From: Modestobacter sp. VKM Ac-2977
Lineage (GTDB): Bacteria > Actinomycetota > Actinomycetes > Mycobacteriales > Geodermatophilaceae
Direction of reading: 5' to 3'
DNA: 64,000 bases
Assembly (NCBI RefSeq): GCF_026968045.1
Contig: NZ_JAPVBQ010000003.1
Coordinates: 342,060-406,059, forward strand
Shown here: positions 8,362 through 16,622 of the stretch, piece by piece
How positions within the stretch are numbered: position 1 is the stretch's first letter
Layout: every line of letters starts with the position of its first letter
Notes under the pieces: model-generated
Seen by the model: the letters and a program-made list of their open reading frames with translations, nothing else
What the model was told of the DNA's origin: nothing
Database searches by the model: none
Position numbers and translations under genes: made by a program

Positions 8362-9325
8362 CGCCGAAGGTCTCCTCGGTCTCGACGAACAGCTCGCCCA
8401 GGCCGTCAGCGCCGATGAACTCCTCCGGCACGTACCGCTCGTCCAGCGACTCGACGACCTGCGGGTCCTCGGTGGCGCTGCGCAGCGTGTCCTCCAGCGT
8501 CTGCACGACCTCCTCCGGCGTGCCGGCCGGGGCGATGACCCCGAAGGTCGTGGTGCTCTGCACCAGCTCGGGGTAGCCGAGCTCGACGAAGGTGGGGGCG
8601 TCCACGTAGTCCAGCGGCTCCGGGCTGCCGACGGCCAGCACCCGGAGGTCGCCGGACTCGATCGCGGGCAGGATGTCCTGGGACAGGTTGGCGAAGCCGG
8701 CGGTGACGTTCTCCCCCAGCAGCGCGGTCTGCACCTCCGCGTTGCCGTTGAACGGGACGACGGTGAGCGGGACGTCGTAGAGCTCGGTGATCCGCTGGGT
8801 CTCCGCGGCGTGGGTGTTCGTGGCCCCGGGGGTGCCGACCGTGACCGCCTGGGGGTCCTCCCGGGCGGCCTCGAAGAGGTCCTCCAGTGACTGGTACGGC
8901 GAGTCGGCCGGGACGAGGATCCCCGAGGGCACCTGGGTGACCACGCCGACCGGCGCGAAGTCCTCCCGGGTGTAGCCGACCTCGTTGGACAGGTAGTTGA
9001 GCACCGCCGTGGGCAGCGCCGTCATCGACAGCGTGTAGCCGTCGGCCTCGGCGTTGATGAGCTGCTGGTAGGCGGTGGCGCCGGAGGCCCCGGGCGCGTT
9101 CTCCACGACGACGGCCTGGTCGAGCTCGCTCTCCATGTGCGCCGCCAGCGCCCGGGCGGCGATGTCGGTCGGGCCGCCGGCGGTGTAGGGCACCAGCAAC
9201 CGGATGTCCTCGGTCGGGTAGTCCTCCGACGCCCCGGCGGCCTCGGTGTTCTCCTCCGTGCCGCCGCAGCCGGTCAGGGCGACGCCGGTGGCGAGCAGGA
9301 CGGCGAGGGTGCGGCGCGTGGTCAT
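8345..9325 (-). CDS. tctC: Tripartite tricarboxylate transporter substrate-binding lipoprotein (second of three)
   Basis: A 326-residue Bug/TctC family lipoprotein lying directly behind tctA, so it is the cognate binding protein of the transporter. The start at 9325 gives a signal peptide MTTRRTLAVLLATGVALTGC with Cys20 as the lipidated residue; the open frame upstream belongs to the tctA region and is not coding. The mature part opens YPTEDIRLLVPYTAGGPTD with the family's ligand loop. ATGA overlap with the tctA stop and a 17-base overlap with the thiamine-diphosphate gene show tight translational coupling. It is clearly diverged from the other two copies, for example in the middle section around VTAGFANLSQDILPAIESGD. 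Confidence 0.93.
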   Translation of the reverse strand: MTTRRTLAVLLATGVALTGCGGTEENTEAAGASEDYPTEDIRLLVPYTAGGPTDIAARALAAHMESELDQAVVVENAPGASGATAYQQLINAEADGYTLSMTALPTAVLNYLSNEVGYTREDFAPVGVVTQVPSGILVPADSPYQSLEDLFEAAREDPQAVTVGTPGATNTHAAETQRITELYDVPLTVVPFNGNAEVQTALLGENVTAGFANLSQDILPAIESGDLRVLAVGSPEPLDYVDAPTFVELGYPELVQSTTTFGVIAPAGTPEEVVQTLEDTLRSATEDPQVVESLDERYVPEEFIGADGLGELFVETEETFGDVLGD

Positions 9326-10953
9326 CGTTCTCCTGGGGTGGTGGAGGTGGAGCCCGAGGGCTCGTCGGTGGTCGAGTCGGCGCCGGGGCTGCCCTCGGCG
9401 GCCACCTGCCGGTCGGCGTCCGGGGACGACTCGTCGGTCTCGTCGACGTCGGCGGGGTCGACCCGGCCGAAGACCGCCTTGCGCCGCCGGCTGGTGATCG
9501 CGCTGACGATGATGATCAACGCCATGAAGGCGAACATGCCGCCGGAGATCGGGCGGGTGACGAAGATGTCGAGGTCGCCACCGGAGAGCAGCATCGACTG
9601 CCGGAAGGCCCGCTCGAGGATCGACCCGAGCACGAAGGCGAGCACCAGTGGGCCCGGCTCGAAGCCGGTCTTCTTCATCAGCCAGCCGATGATCCCGAAG
9701 ACCAGCACGACCCACATGTCGAACGCGCTGTTGTTGACCGAGAAGACGCCGGCCATGGTGACCAGCAAGGCGAACGCGGCGAGGATGCCGGCCCGCACCC
9801 GGAGCATCTGGATGAAGATCCCGACCAGCGGGATGTTCAGCGCCAGCAGCATCATGTTGCCGATCACCATCGAGGCGATGACGCCCCAGAAGATCTCCGG
9901 CTCATCCTGGATCAGCTGCGGCCCCGCGACGATGTTCTGCTGGGCCAGGGCGCCGAAGATCAGTGCCAGCACCACGTTGGGCGGGATGCCCAGGGTGAGC
10001 AGCGGGATGAACGCCGAGGTGGAGGAGGCGTTGTTCGCCGTCTCCGGGCCGGCGACCCCCTCGATGGCGCCCTTGCCGAAACGGCTGGGGTCCTTGGCCC
10101 GGCGCTTCTCCATCGCGTAGGAGGCCAGCGAGGAGACCACCCCGCCGCCGCCGGGCAGCACCCCGATCACGAAGCCGAGCAGCGAGCCCCGGCCGATCGC
10201 GCCGGAGGAGTCGCGGAAGTCCTTCCGGGTCGGCCAGATGCCCTTGATCTTGGAGGTGACCGCCTGGACCTTCTCGGTCCGCTCCAGGCTGTGGATGATC
10301 TCCCCGACACCGAACAGGCCCATCGCCACCGCGACGAAGTCCAGGCCGTTGAACAGCGCCACCTCGCCGAAGGTGAAGCGCGCCGTGCCGGTGATCGGGT
10401 CCAGGCCGACCGTGGCCAGCAGCAGCCCCAGGGCGGCCATGCACAGGCTCTTCAGCACCGAGCCGGTGCCCAGGTAGGTGACCAGCAGGATGCCCAGGAT
10501 GGTCAGCGCGACGTACTCCGGCGGCCCGAAGGAGACCGCCAGGTCGGCCAGCGGCGGCGCCAGCAGGATCATCCCGATCACCGAGACCGTGCCGCCGATG
10601 TACGAGCCGATGGCGGCGATGCCCAGCGCCGGCCCGGCCCGGCCCTGCTTGGCCATCTGGTAGCCGTCGAAGGTGGTCACCACCGACGCCGCCTCGCCGG
10701 GCAGCCGCAGCAGCACCGAGGTGATCGTGCCGCCGTACATCGAGCCGTAGTAGATGCCGGCCAGCAGGATGATCGCGGTCACCGGCTCGAGCGTGTAGGT
10801 GATCGGCAGCAGCAGGGCGATCGACGCCGTCGGCCCGAGGCCGGGCAGCACCCCGATGACGGTGCCGATCAGCACGCCGAGGAAGACGTACAGCAGGTTG
10901 GTCGGGGTCAGGGCCACGGAGAAGCCCTGCAGGATGCCGTTCCAGCTGTCCAC
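9322..10953 (-). CDS. tctA: Tripartite tricarboxylate transporter large permease TctA
   Basis: A 543-residue integral membrane protein with about twelve hydrophobic segments. The N-terminal GVLIGTVIGVLPGLGPTAS is the hallmark glycine/proline-rich loop of TctA, repeated in inverted-topology form as GSLLGFVIGVLPGGGGVVSS in the second half. Together with TctB it forms the sodium- or proton-driven permease fed by the TctC binding protein. The GTG start at 10953 lies one base after the tctB stop with GGGGG upstream; its stop overlaps the following tctC as ATGA. The last 50 residues form an acidic cytoplasmic tail. Confidence 0.95.
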   Translation of the reverse strand: MDSWNGILQGFSVALTPTNLLYVFLGVLIGTVIGVLPGLGPTASIALLLPITYTLEPVTAIILLAGIYYGSMYGGTITSVLLRLPGEAASVVTTFDGYQMAKQGRAGPALGIAAIGSYIGGTVSVIGMILLAPPLADLAVSFGPPEYVALTILGILLVTYLGTGSVLKSLCMAALGLLLATVGLDPITGTARFTFGEVALFNGLDFVAVAMGLFGVGEIIHSLERTEKVQAVTSKIKGIWPTRKDFRDSSGAIGRGSLLGFVIGVLPGGGGVVSSLASYAMEKRRAKDPSRFGKGAIEGVAGPETANNASSTSAFIPLLTLGIPPNVVLALIFGALAQQNIVAGPQLIQDEPEIFWGVIASMVIGNMMLLALNIPLVGIFIQMLRVRAGILAAFALLVTMAGVFSVNNSAFDMWVVLVFGIIGWLMKKTGFEPGPLVLAFVLGSILERAFRQSMLLSGGDLDIFVTRPISGGMFAFMALIIIVSAITSRRRKAVFGRVDPADVDETDESSPDADRQVAAEGSPGADSTTDEPSGSTSTTPGER

Positions 10954-10954
10954 G

Positions 10955-11467
10955 TCAGCCCCCGATCACGGCGTCGACGAGGCCGTCGGGGAAGGGCACG
11001 CCGAGCAGCTCGACGAACAGCAGGTACATCACGGCCGTGCCGCCGACGGCCAGCCCCAGCGTCCAGCGCCAGGTCTCCCCGCCGAAGACCCGCAGCCACA
11101 GCACCAGCATCAGGAACGCCGAGACGACGAAGCCGAAGGTCTGGAACAGCAGGATGAAGACCCCGAGGCTGACCAGCCCGGCGATGATCCGCACCGTGCC
11201 GCGGGTCCATGGCTCGTAGTCCTCGGCCGGGTCGATGAGGACCAGGACGGCTGCGGTGCCGGTCAGCAGCAGCGAGACGATGAAGGGCCACAGCCCCGGC
11301 CCCGGGGCCGTGAGCTCGCCCAGGCCCAGCCGGCGGGAGCCGATGACCGCGGCCACCCCGAAGGCGAGGAGCAGCAGGGGCGCGATCCGGTGCAGCTGCC
11401 GCCACCGGTGCCCCCGGTCGGCCGTCCCCTCGGTGGGGGCGCGGGACGCAGATGTCGAGCCGTGCAC
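10955..11467 (-). CDS. tctB: Tripartite tricarboxylate transporter small permease TctB
   Basis: A 170-residue membrane protein with four hydrophobic segments (for example LLLLAFGVAAVIG and GVFILLFQTFGFVVSAFLML), the size and topology of TctB. I chose the GTG at 11467 because GAGGTGAG precedes it; the frame is open beyond this but reads into the regulatory region. It is the first gene of the leftward operon tctB-tctA-tctC-ThDP enzyme-CoA transferase A-B-tctC. The divergent lysR gene begins 124 bases away, with a promoter and an interrupted inverted repeat between. Confidence 0.9.
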   Translation of the reverse strand: MHGSTSASRAPTEGTADRGHRWRQLHRIAPLLLLAFGVAAVIGSRRLGLGELTAPGPGLWPFIVSLLLTGTAAVLVLIDPAEDYEPWTRGTVRIIAGLVSLGVFILLFQTFGFVVSAFLMLVLWLRVFGGETWRWTLGLAVGGTAVMYLLFVELLGVPFPDGLVDAVIGG

Positions 11468-11507
11468 GTGCTCACCTCGTCCTCGTTGACGCCGCGTGTG
11501 AGGCAGG

Positions 11508-11549
11508 ACACTAGGGCCGGCTTTGAGAGTGGTCCAATACGGAATGACC
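11508..11549 (-). promoter_or_regulatory. Promoter of the tct operon with overlapping inverted repeat
   Basis: On the minus strand TTGGAC (11537-11532) and TAGTGT (11513-11508) are separated by 18 bases, a good sigma-70-like pair facing tctB. The interrupted inverted repeat GGTC-N11-GACC (11531-11549) overlaps the -35 element and is a plausible site for the divergently encoded LysR regulator. The assignment is by position and symmetry only. Confidence 0.5.
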
Positions 11550-11591
11550 CGCTGATCGAGATCGGCTGTGCATGAATGGTGGAGGGGTTCG

Positions 11592-12500
11592 ATGGAGCTG
11601 CGACACCTGCGCGCGTTCGCCGCCGTGGCCGGGGAGCTGCACTTCGGGCGGGCGGCGCTCCGGCTGCACACCGCCCAGCCCGCGCTCAGCCAGCAGATCA
11701 AGCACCTCGAGCAGGACGTCGGCACGCTGCTGCTGGAGCGGACCACCCGGCAGGTGCGGCTGACCGCGGCGGGCGTGGTCTTCCTGGAGCACGTGCACCG
11801 GGTGCTGGCCGAGGTCGACCGGGCGCGGGAGTCGGTGCTGGCCACGGAGCGGGGCGCGCGCGGCGAGATCCGGGTCGGGGTGACCGGGGCGATCACCTGG
11901 CGGCTGCTCCCGCGGATGGCCCGCGCCTACCGCCAGCGCTACCCCCTGGTGCGGCTGGACCTGCACCCGGCGGTGTTCAGCGGCACCCAGGTGAGCTCGT
12001 TGCTGGACGGCCGGATCGACGTCGGGTTCCTCCGCGCGCCGGTGCCCGACGGGCCACTGGCCAGCCGGGTCATCCTCAACGAGCCGCTGATGGCCGTGCT
12101 GCCGCTGGACCACCCGCTCGCCGGCGAGGACGCCGTGGACCTGGCGGACCTCTCCGGCGAGGCCTTCGTCACCTATCCCTCGCGGCACGGCTCCGCACTG
12201 CGCGACGCGGCGGTGCACGCCTGCTTCTCGGCCGGGTTCACCCCGCGGGTCGTCCAGGAGGCGCCGGACACCCACACGGTGGTCGCCCTGGTCGGTGCCG
12301 CCGTGGGGGTGACGCTGATGCCCGCGTCGGCCGAGCAGCTCCAGCTGGAGGGGGTGGTCTTCCGCCCGATCGCGGGAGGTGTCGACGTGCGGGTGCCGAT
12401 CGCGCTGGCCTGGCGACGGGAAGACCCCTCCCCGGTGCTGGCCGGGTTCCTGGCCACTGCCGAGGAGGTGCTGCCCAGCCCGCCACCAGATGCTCGGTGA
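11592..12500 (+). CDS. LysR family transcriptional regulator
   Basis: A 302-residue LysR-type regulator. The N-terminal winged helix-turn-helix reads MELRHLRAFAAVAGELHFGRAA followed by QPALSQQIKHLEQDVG, the classic LTTR DNA-binding signature; the rest is a periplasmic-binding-protein-like effector domain of normal length. I prefer the ATG at 11592, preceded by GGAGGGG at proper spacing, over one eight codons upstream. It is divergent from the tct operon, the usual arrangement for a LysR activator of a catabolic operon, and probably responds to the transported carboxylate or a breakdown intermediate. Its stop codon sits inside the stem of a strong terminator hairpin. Confidence 0.93.
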   Translation: MELRHLRAFAAVAGELHFGRAALRLHTAQPALSQQIKHLEQDVGTLLLERTTRQVRLTAAGVVFLEHVHRVLAEVDRARESVLATERGARGEIRVGVTGAITWRLLPRMARAYRQRYPLVRLDLHPAVFSGTQVSSLLDGRIDVGFLRAPVPDGPLASRVILNEPLMAVLPLDHPLAGEDAVDLADLSGEAFVTYPSRHGSALRDAAVHACFSAGFTPRVVQEAPDTHTVVALVGAAVGVTLMPASAEQLQLEGVVFRPIAGGVDVRVPIALAWRREDPSPVLAGFLATAEEVLPSPPPDAR

Positions 12501-12537
12501 CCGGCGCCGTCCCCCGCTGTGGACGGCGCCGGTCACC
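12496..12537. terminator. Bidirectional terminator between lysR and tctC
   Basis: Perfect 17-bp arms (12496-12512 and 12521-12537) with an eight-base loop CCCGCTGT. The left arm contains the lysR TGA. The right end is six bases from the stop of the convergent tctC, so one hairpin can serve both strands. Confidence 0.8.
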
Positions 12538-12542
12538 GGGGC

Positions 12543-13547
12543 TCACTCCTGCAGGATCGGGCCGTACGTCTCGACGATCTCGTCGATCCGGTCGGCGAAG
12601 GCATCCGTGCCGATGAACTCGTCGGGCACGTACTCCTCGCCGAGCCGCTCCATCACGTCGGGCTGCTCCAGGCAGTCGTTGACCGTCGTCTCCAGGGTGG
12701 TGACGACGTCCTCGGGCGTGCCGGCCGGGGCTGCGAGGCCGAACACCGACACGCTGTTGGTCAGCTCCGGGAAGCCCGACTCGGCCAGCGTGGGCACGTC
12801 CTCGAGGTAGTCGACCTGCTCGGCGGGGCTCACCGCCAGCGGCACGAACTCGCCGGCGTCGATGTTCGCCAGCACGTCCTCCGAGGCGTTGATGAAGACG
12901 GCGTCCACGTTGCCGCCGAGCAGGGCCGTGGTCATCTCGGCGTTGCCGGTGAACGGCACCGCGGTCAGCTGGACGTCGTACTCCTCGGCCAGCCGCTGCA
13001 GCTCCATCGCCTGGGACGTCGTCGCCCCCGGGACGCCGACGTTGAGCTGGCCGGGGTTCTCCTCGGCGTACTGGAAGAAGGCCTCGGCATCGGCGTACTC
13101 GGAGTCCGCGCCGACCGCGAGGACGGAGGGGATCTCGGTGACGGCGGCGATCGGGACGTAGTCCTCGTTGGTGTAGCCGACGTCCTGCTGGAGCGGGTTG
13201 GTCGCGGTGGCCGGGACGGCGATCAGCGACAGGCTGTAGCCGTCGTTGCCGCCGGCCAGCATCGCCTGCATGCCGAGCGACCCGGAGGCGCCGGGACGGT
13301 TCTCCACCACGACGGTCTGGCCGAACTCCGTGGTCAGGCAGTCGCCGATCGTCCGTGCGGCCAGGTCGGTCGGGCCGCCCGCGGCGTAGGGCACGTAGAG
13401 GGTGATGTCGTCGGTCGGGTAGTTCGCCGCCGCGGCGTCGTCCCCACCACCTCCCGTCGCGGGCTCGTCCTCGGCGCCGCCGCAGCCGGCGAGGGTGAGT
13501 GCGGATGCGGCGAGGAGTGCGGGAACGGTGAGCCGGCGTCGTTGCAT
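12543..13547 (-). CDS. tctC: Tripartite tricarboxylate transporter substrate-binding lipoprotein (third of three)
   Basis: A 334-residue Bug/TctC protein with signal peptide MQRRRLTVPALLAASALTLAGC (lipidated Cys22), a glycine/acidic linker and the ligand loop PYAAGGPTD. It stands alone, convergent with lysR and without a permease beside it, so it either shares the TctAB encoded at 9.3-11.5 kb or works as a sensor or scavenging binding protein, as many orphan Bug proteins are thought to. It shares long identical stretches with the copy at 4337-5320, including LAEEYDV and EMTTALLGGNVDAV, pointing to a fairly recent duplication. A GGAGGTAAC-like leader (minus strand) precedes the ATG. Confidence 0.93.
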   Translation of the reverse strand: MQRRRLTVPALLAASALTLAGCGGAEDEPATGGGGDDAAAANYPTDDITLYVPYAAGGPTDLAARTIGDCLTTEFGQTVVVENRPGASGSLGMQAMLAGGNDGYSLSLIAVPATATNPLQQDVGYTNEDYVPIAAVTEIPSVLAVGADSEYADAEAFFQYAEENPGQLNVGVPGATTSQAMELQRLAEEYDVQLTAVPFTGNAEMTTALLGGNVDAVFINASEDVLANIDAGEFVPLAVSPAEQVDYLEDVPTLAESGFPELTNSVSVFGLAAPAGTPEDVVTTLETTVNDCLEQPDVMERLGEEYVPDEFIGTDAFADRIDEIVETYGPILQE

Positions 13548-13705
13548 CGGTTACCTCCGTCGTGAGCATGGGCAGTGGCCTGGCTCACTGTGCCCTGCCT
13601 CCCGAGGGGTCGCCCGGCCGCTGGATCACGGTCGGGCAACGATCCCGAGGACCGTGTGAGTGAGTTCATTCGCCAGACGTCCAAGACGACTGGCAGAGTG
13701 CCGCC

Positions 13706-15271
13706 ATGGCTGCCGTGTCGTCGCCCCCCGCCCTGCACGTCAAGCCCGGCACGGAGTGGGCCGCGGTCCTCGGCCGTGCCGCAGAGCTCGCCCCCGAGGC
13801 GTTCGGCACCGACCGGCTGCACAACCTCGTGGACGGCGCCTGGCGACCGATCGGCAGCCCCGAGCCGCTGGTGACCCCGGTCGACGGCACCAAGCTCATC
13901 GGTCTCCCCCGCCTGTCGGCCGGCGAGGCGCAGCACGCCGTCCTGGCCGCGGCGGCCGCCCACCGTGAGTGGGCGCAGACCCCGCTCGCCGAGCGCAAGG
14001 CCCGGGTCGCCGCCGCCGTCGAGGCGATGGCCGCCGCCCGCGACGAGCTCGCGCTGCTGCTGGCCTGGGAGATCGGCAAGCCGTGGAAGCTGGCCTGCGC
14101 CGACGTCGACCGGGCGCTGGACGGCGTCCGCTGGTACGTCGAGGAGATCGACACCATGCTCGGCGACCGGGCGCCGCTGGCCGGCCCGGTGTCCAACATC
14201 GCCAGCTGGAACTACCCGATGTCGGTGCTGGTGCACGCCGAGCTGGTGCAACTGCTGGCCGGCAACGCGGTGCTGGCCAAGACGCCGTCGCAGGGCGGTG
14301 CGGCCTGCCTGACCCTGGCCCACGCGCTGATGGCCCGGGAGGGGCTGCCGGTCACCCTGCTCTCCGGCGGCGGTGCGGAGCTGTCCAGCGTGCTGGTGCG
14401 CTCCCCGGAGATCGGCGCACTGGCCTTCGTCGGCGGCCGCTCCAACGGCGGGAAGGTCGCCGCCGACCTGCTGGACACCGGCAAGCGGCACATGCTCGAG
14501 CAGGAGGGGCTCAACGCCTGGGGGATCTGGGAGTTCTCCGACTGGGCCGGGCTGGCCGCACACCTCAAGAAGGGCTTCGAGTACGGCAAGCAGCGGTGCA
14601 CCGCCTACCCGCGCTACGTCGTCCAGCGGGAGCTCGTCGACCAGTTCCTGGCCACCTACCTGCCGGTCGTGCAGTCGCTCCGCTTCGGGCACCCGCTGGC
14701 CGTCGAGGCCGACGGCGACGACCTCCCGACGCTGGACCTCGGGCCGGTGATCAGCGCGGCCAAGGCCCAGGAGCTCGGCCGCCAGGTGGACGACGCGATG
14801 CACCGGGGCGCGGTGCCGCTGTACCGGGGCAGCCTCTCCGACGGCCGGTTCATCACCGGCCAGGACACCTCCGCCTACGTGGCACCCGCGGCGCTGCTCT
14901 CCCCCGCCGGCGCGAGCTCCCTCATGCACGCCGAGCCGTTCGGGCCGATCGACACCATCGTCGTCGTCGACTCCGAGGCGGAACTGCTGGCCCAGATGAA
15001 CGCCTCCAACGGCGCGCTGGTCGCCAGCCTGGCCTGCGACGACGAGGAGAAGGCCCGCCGGCTGGCCCGGGAGGTGCAGGCGTTCAAGGTCGGCATCAAC
15101 AAGCCCCGCTCCCGCGGCGACCGGGCGGAGCCGTTCGGTGGCCGGGGCGCGTCCTGGCTGGGCTGCTTCGTCGGCGGCGAGCTGCTGGTGCAGGCGGTCA
15201 CCCAGGGCGCGGAGAACGAGCTGCTGTACGGCAACTTCCCGGAGCACTCGCGGTACCCCGCTGCGATCTGA
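13706..15271 (+). CDS. Aldehyde dehydrogenase family protein with atypical active-site surroundings
   Basis: A 521-residue NAD(P)-dependent aldehyde dehydrogenase fold. PVSNIASWNYPMSV is the cofactor-binding P.W.NYP-type segment, and KTPSQGGAACL corresponds to the K-PS motif. The catalytic thiol appears to be the Cys in YGKQRCTAYPR, matching the usual GQxC region. The general base is normally in ELGGK; here the region reads LEQEGLNAWGI, so a Glu is present but the motif is unusual. This points to a distinct subfamily rather than a standard lactaldehyde or betaine aldehyde dehydrogenase. It converges on a LacI regulator nine bases away. A role in finishing lactaldehyde from rhamnose is possible, but the gene lies nine kilobases from that operon. 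Confidence 0.85.
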   Translation: MAAVSSPPALHVKPGTEWAAVLGRAAELAPEAFGTDRLHNLVDGAWRPIGSPEPLVTPVDGTKLIGLPRLSAGEAQHAVLAAAAAHREWAQTPLAERKARVAAAVEAMAAARDELALLLAWEIGKPWKLACADVDRALDGVRWYVEEIDTMLGDRAPLAGPVSNIASWNYPMSVLVHAELVQLLAGNAVLAKTPSQGGAACLTLAHALMAREGLPVTLLSGGGAELSSVLVRSPEIGALAFVGGRSNGGKVAADLLDTGKRHMLEQEGLNAWGIWEFSDWAGLAAHLKKGFEYGKQRCTAYPRYVVQRELVDQFLATYLPVVQSLRFGHPLAVEADGDDLPTLDLGPVISAAKAQELGRQVDDAMHRGAVPLYRGSLSDGRFITGQDTSAYVAPAALLSPAGASSLMHAEPFGPIDTIVVVDSEAELLAQMNASNGALVASLACDDEEKARRLAREVQAFKVGINKPRSRGDRAEPFGGRGASWLGCFVGGELLVQAVTQGAENELLYGNFPEHSRYPAAI

Positions 15272-15280
15272 ACGCCCCGC

Positions 15281-16273
15281 TCAGGCGCTCTGCCGGACCA
15301 CCAGCTCGGAGGGGAACAGGGTGACCGGGGTGCGGTCCCGGTCGATCAGGCTGCCCGCCGCGCGGGCGGCGATCTGCTCGACCGGGTGCGTCGCCGTGGT
15401 CAGCGTCGGCCCGCTGAAGGCCGCCAGCGGCAGGTCGTCGAAGCCGGTCACGGCGACGTCGTCCGGCACCCGGCGGCCCAGCGCCCGGACCGCCTGGATC
15501 GCGCCGAGGGCGGTCTCGTCGCAGATCGCGTACAGGGCGTCGGTGTCCGGCCAGCGGCGCAGCGCCTCGGCGGCTCCCTGCCGACCGCTCTCGGTGGTGA
15601 AGTCCCCGGCCAGCACCCGTTCGGGCAGGCCCGCGGCGCGGACGGCGGCCCGGTGCGCGGCGACCGGGCGCTCGGTGCAGGGCAGCCACGGCGGCCCGGC
15701 CAGCATCGCGATCCGCCGGCGACCCGAGCCGAGCAGGTGTGCGGTGAGCACCGCTGCGGCGGCGCTGGTGTCGACGTCGACCAGGGGCACGGTGGGGGAG
15801 CCCGCGCCGATCGAGGCCACCCGCCCGGCCAGCCGGGGCGGCACGGCGGCGAGCACTCGGCGGGTGGTGTTCACCAGCACCACCCCGGCGACCGAACGGT
15901 CCCGGGCGAGCGCCTCGAGGGTGGGCTCCGGCGCGCCCAGGGGCAGCCACTGCAGCGCCACCCCGAGCCCCTCGCCGGCGCACCGCTGCGCGGTCGAGCC
16001 GACCACCCGGGAGACGTAGGGGCAGTCGACGAGCTCGGTCGGGGATGCGCTGGTCACCGCCACCACGAGACGCGTGCCACGGCCGTGGACCAGCGCGCGG
16101 GCCACCGGGTCGGCGGTGTAGCCCAGCCGCTCGGCCGCGGCACGCACCCGCTGCCCGGCGTCGGCGGAGGACGGGCCGGAGCCGGTGAGCACCCGGGAGA
16201 CGGTGGCCCGGGAGACCCCGGCAGCACGGGCCACGTGCTCGATGGTCACCGCAGGCCGGTGGTCCTCACGCAT
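15281..16273 (-). CDS. LacI family transcriptional regulator
   Basis: A 330-residue LacI/GalR regulator. The helix-turn-helix and hinge read VTIEHVARAAGVSRATVSRVLTGSG, followed by a sugar-binding type effector domain ending with the usual FPSELVVRQS. I chose the ATG at 16273, preceded by GGGTGGGTGGC; an upstream in-frame ATG would add 32 arginine-rich residues unlike the family. A TGGAACCGCTCTCA site lies 49 bases upstream and could be its own operator. Targets may include the neighbouring aldehyde dehydrogenase or the rhamnose operon; nothing in the sequence decides this. Confidence 0.92.
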   Translation of the reverse strand: MREDHRPAVTIEHVARAAGVSRATVSRVLTGSGPSSADAGQRVRAAAERLGYTADPVARALVHGRGTRLVVAVTSASPTELVDCPYVSRVVGSTAQRCAGEGLGVALQWLPLGAPEPTLEALARDRSVAGVVLVNTTRRVLAAVPPRLAGRVASIGAGSPTVPLVDVDTSAAAAVLTAHLLGSGRRRIAMLAGPPWLPCTERPVAAHRAAVRAAGLPERVLAGDFTTESGRQGAAEALRRWPDTDALYAICDETALGAIQAVRALGRRVPDDVAVTGFDDLPLAAFSGPTLTTATHPVEQIAARAAGSLIDRDRTPVTLFPSELVVRQSA

Positions 16274-16321
16274 GCCACCCACCCTGTCACCGGCCGGCCG
16301 GCGCCGGGGGGACCAGCGCAC

Positions 16322-16335
16322 TGGAACCGCTCTCA
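16322..16335. promoter_or_regulatory. Candidate LacI-family operator
   Basis: TGGAACCGCTCTCA fits the degenerate LacI/GalR pattern TGNAANCGNTNNCA. It lies between the divergent lacI (start 16273) and the small membrane protein gene (start 16360). An adjacent inverted repeat TCTCAG-N6-CTGAGA spans 16331-16348 and may be part of the same control region. Confidence 0.4.
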
Positions 16336-16359
16336 GCCTGGTCTGAGAGGGTCGGTGGC

Positions 16360-16557
16360 ATGACGTCACCGGAGCCGCCCGCCGATCGACAGCGGCTGAT
16401 CGGCCTGTTCCTGCTGGGCGTCGCCCTCGTCCTGCTGGTCTCCAGCGTCACGTGGTTCGGCAGCGACCGCGGCGGGATCGGCATCGCCCAGGTGGCGGTC
16501 GCCCTGGTGGTGGCGGTGGTGGGCGCCGTCGTCGTGCGCCGGGCGCCACCGCGCTGA
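16360..16557 (+). CDS. Small two-helix membrane protein
   Basis: A 65-residue protein of unknown function. Residues about 13-32 (LIGLFLLGVALVLLVSSVTW) and 41-59 (IAQVAVALVVAVVGAVVVRR) are hydrophobic helices, joined by a short polar loop; the C-terminus RRAPPR is basic, so both ends probably face the cytoplasm. The ATG at 16360 is preceded by GAGAGGGTCGGTGGC. It is divergent from lacI and convergent with the large membrane protein gene at 16623. Small proteins of this kind are common next to regulators in actinobacteria, but I recognise no family. Confidence 0.7.
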   Translation: MTSPEPPADRQRLIGLFLLGVALVLLVSSVTWFGSDRGGIGIAQVAVALVVAVVGAVVVRRAPPR

Positions 16558-16622
16558 CCCCCGCCGTCCCCACGCCTCGGCGGCCAGCTGCCGCATCGCG
16601 GTGACCGACGCCGGCTCCCCGG

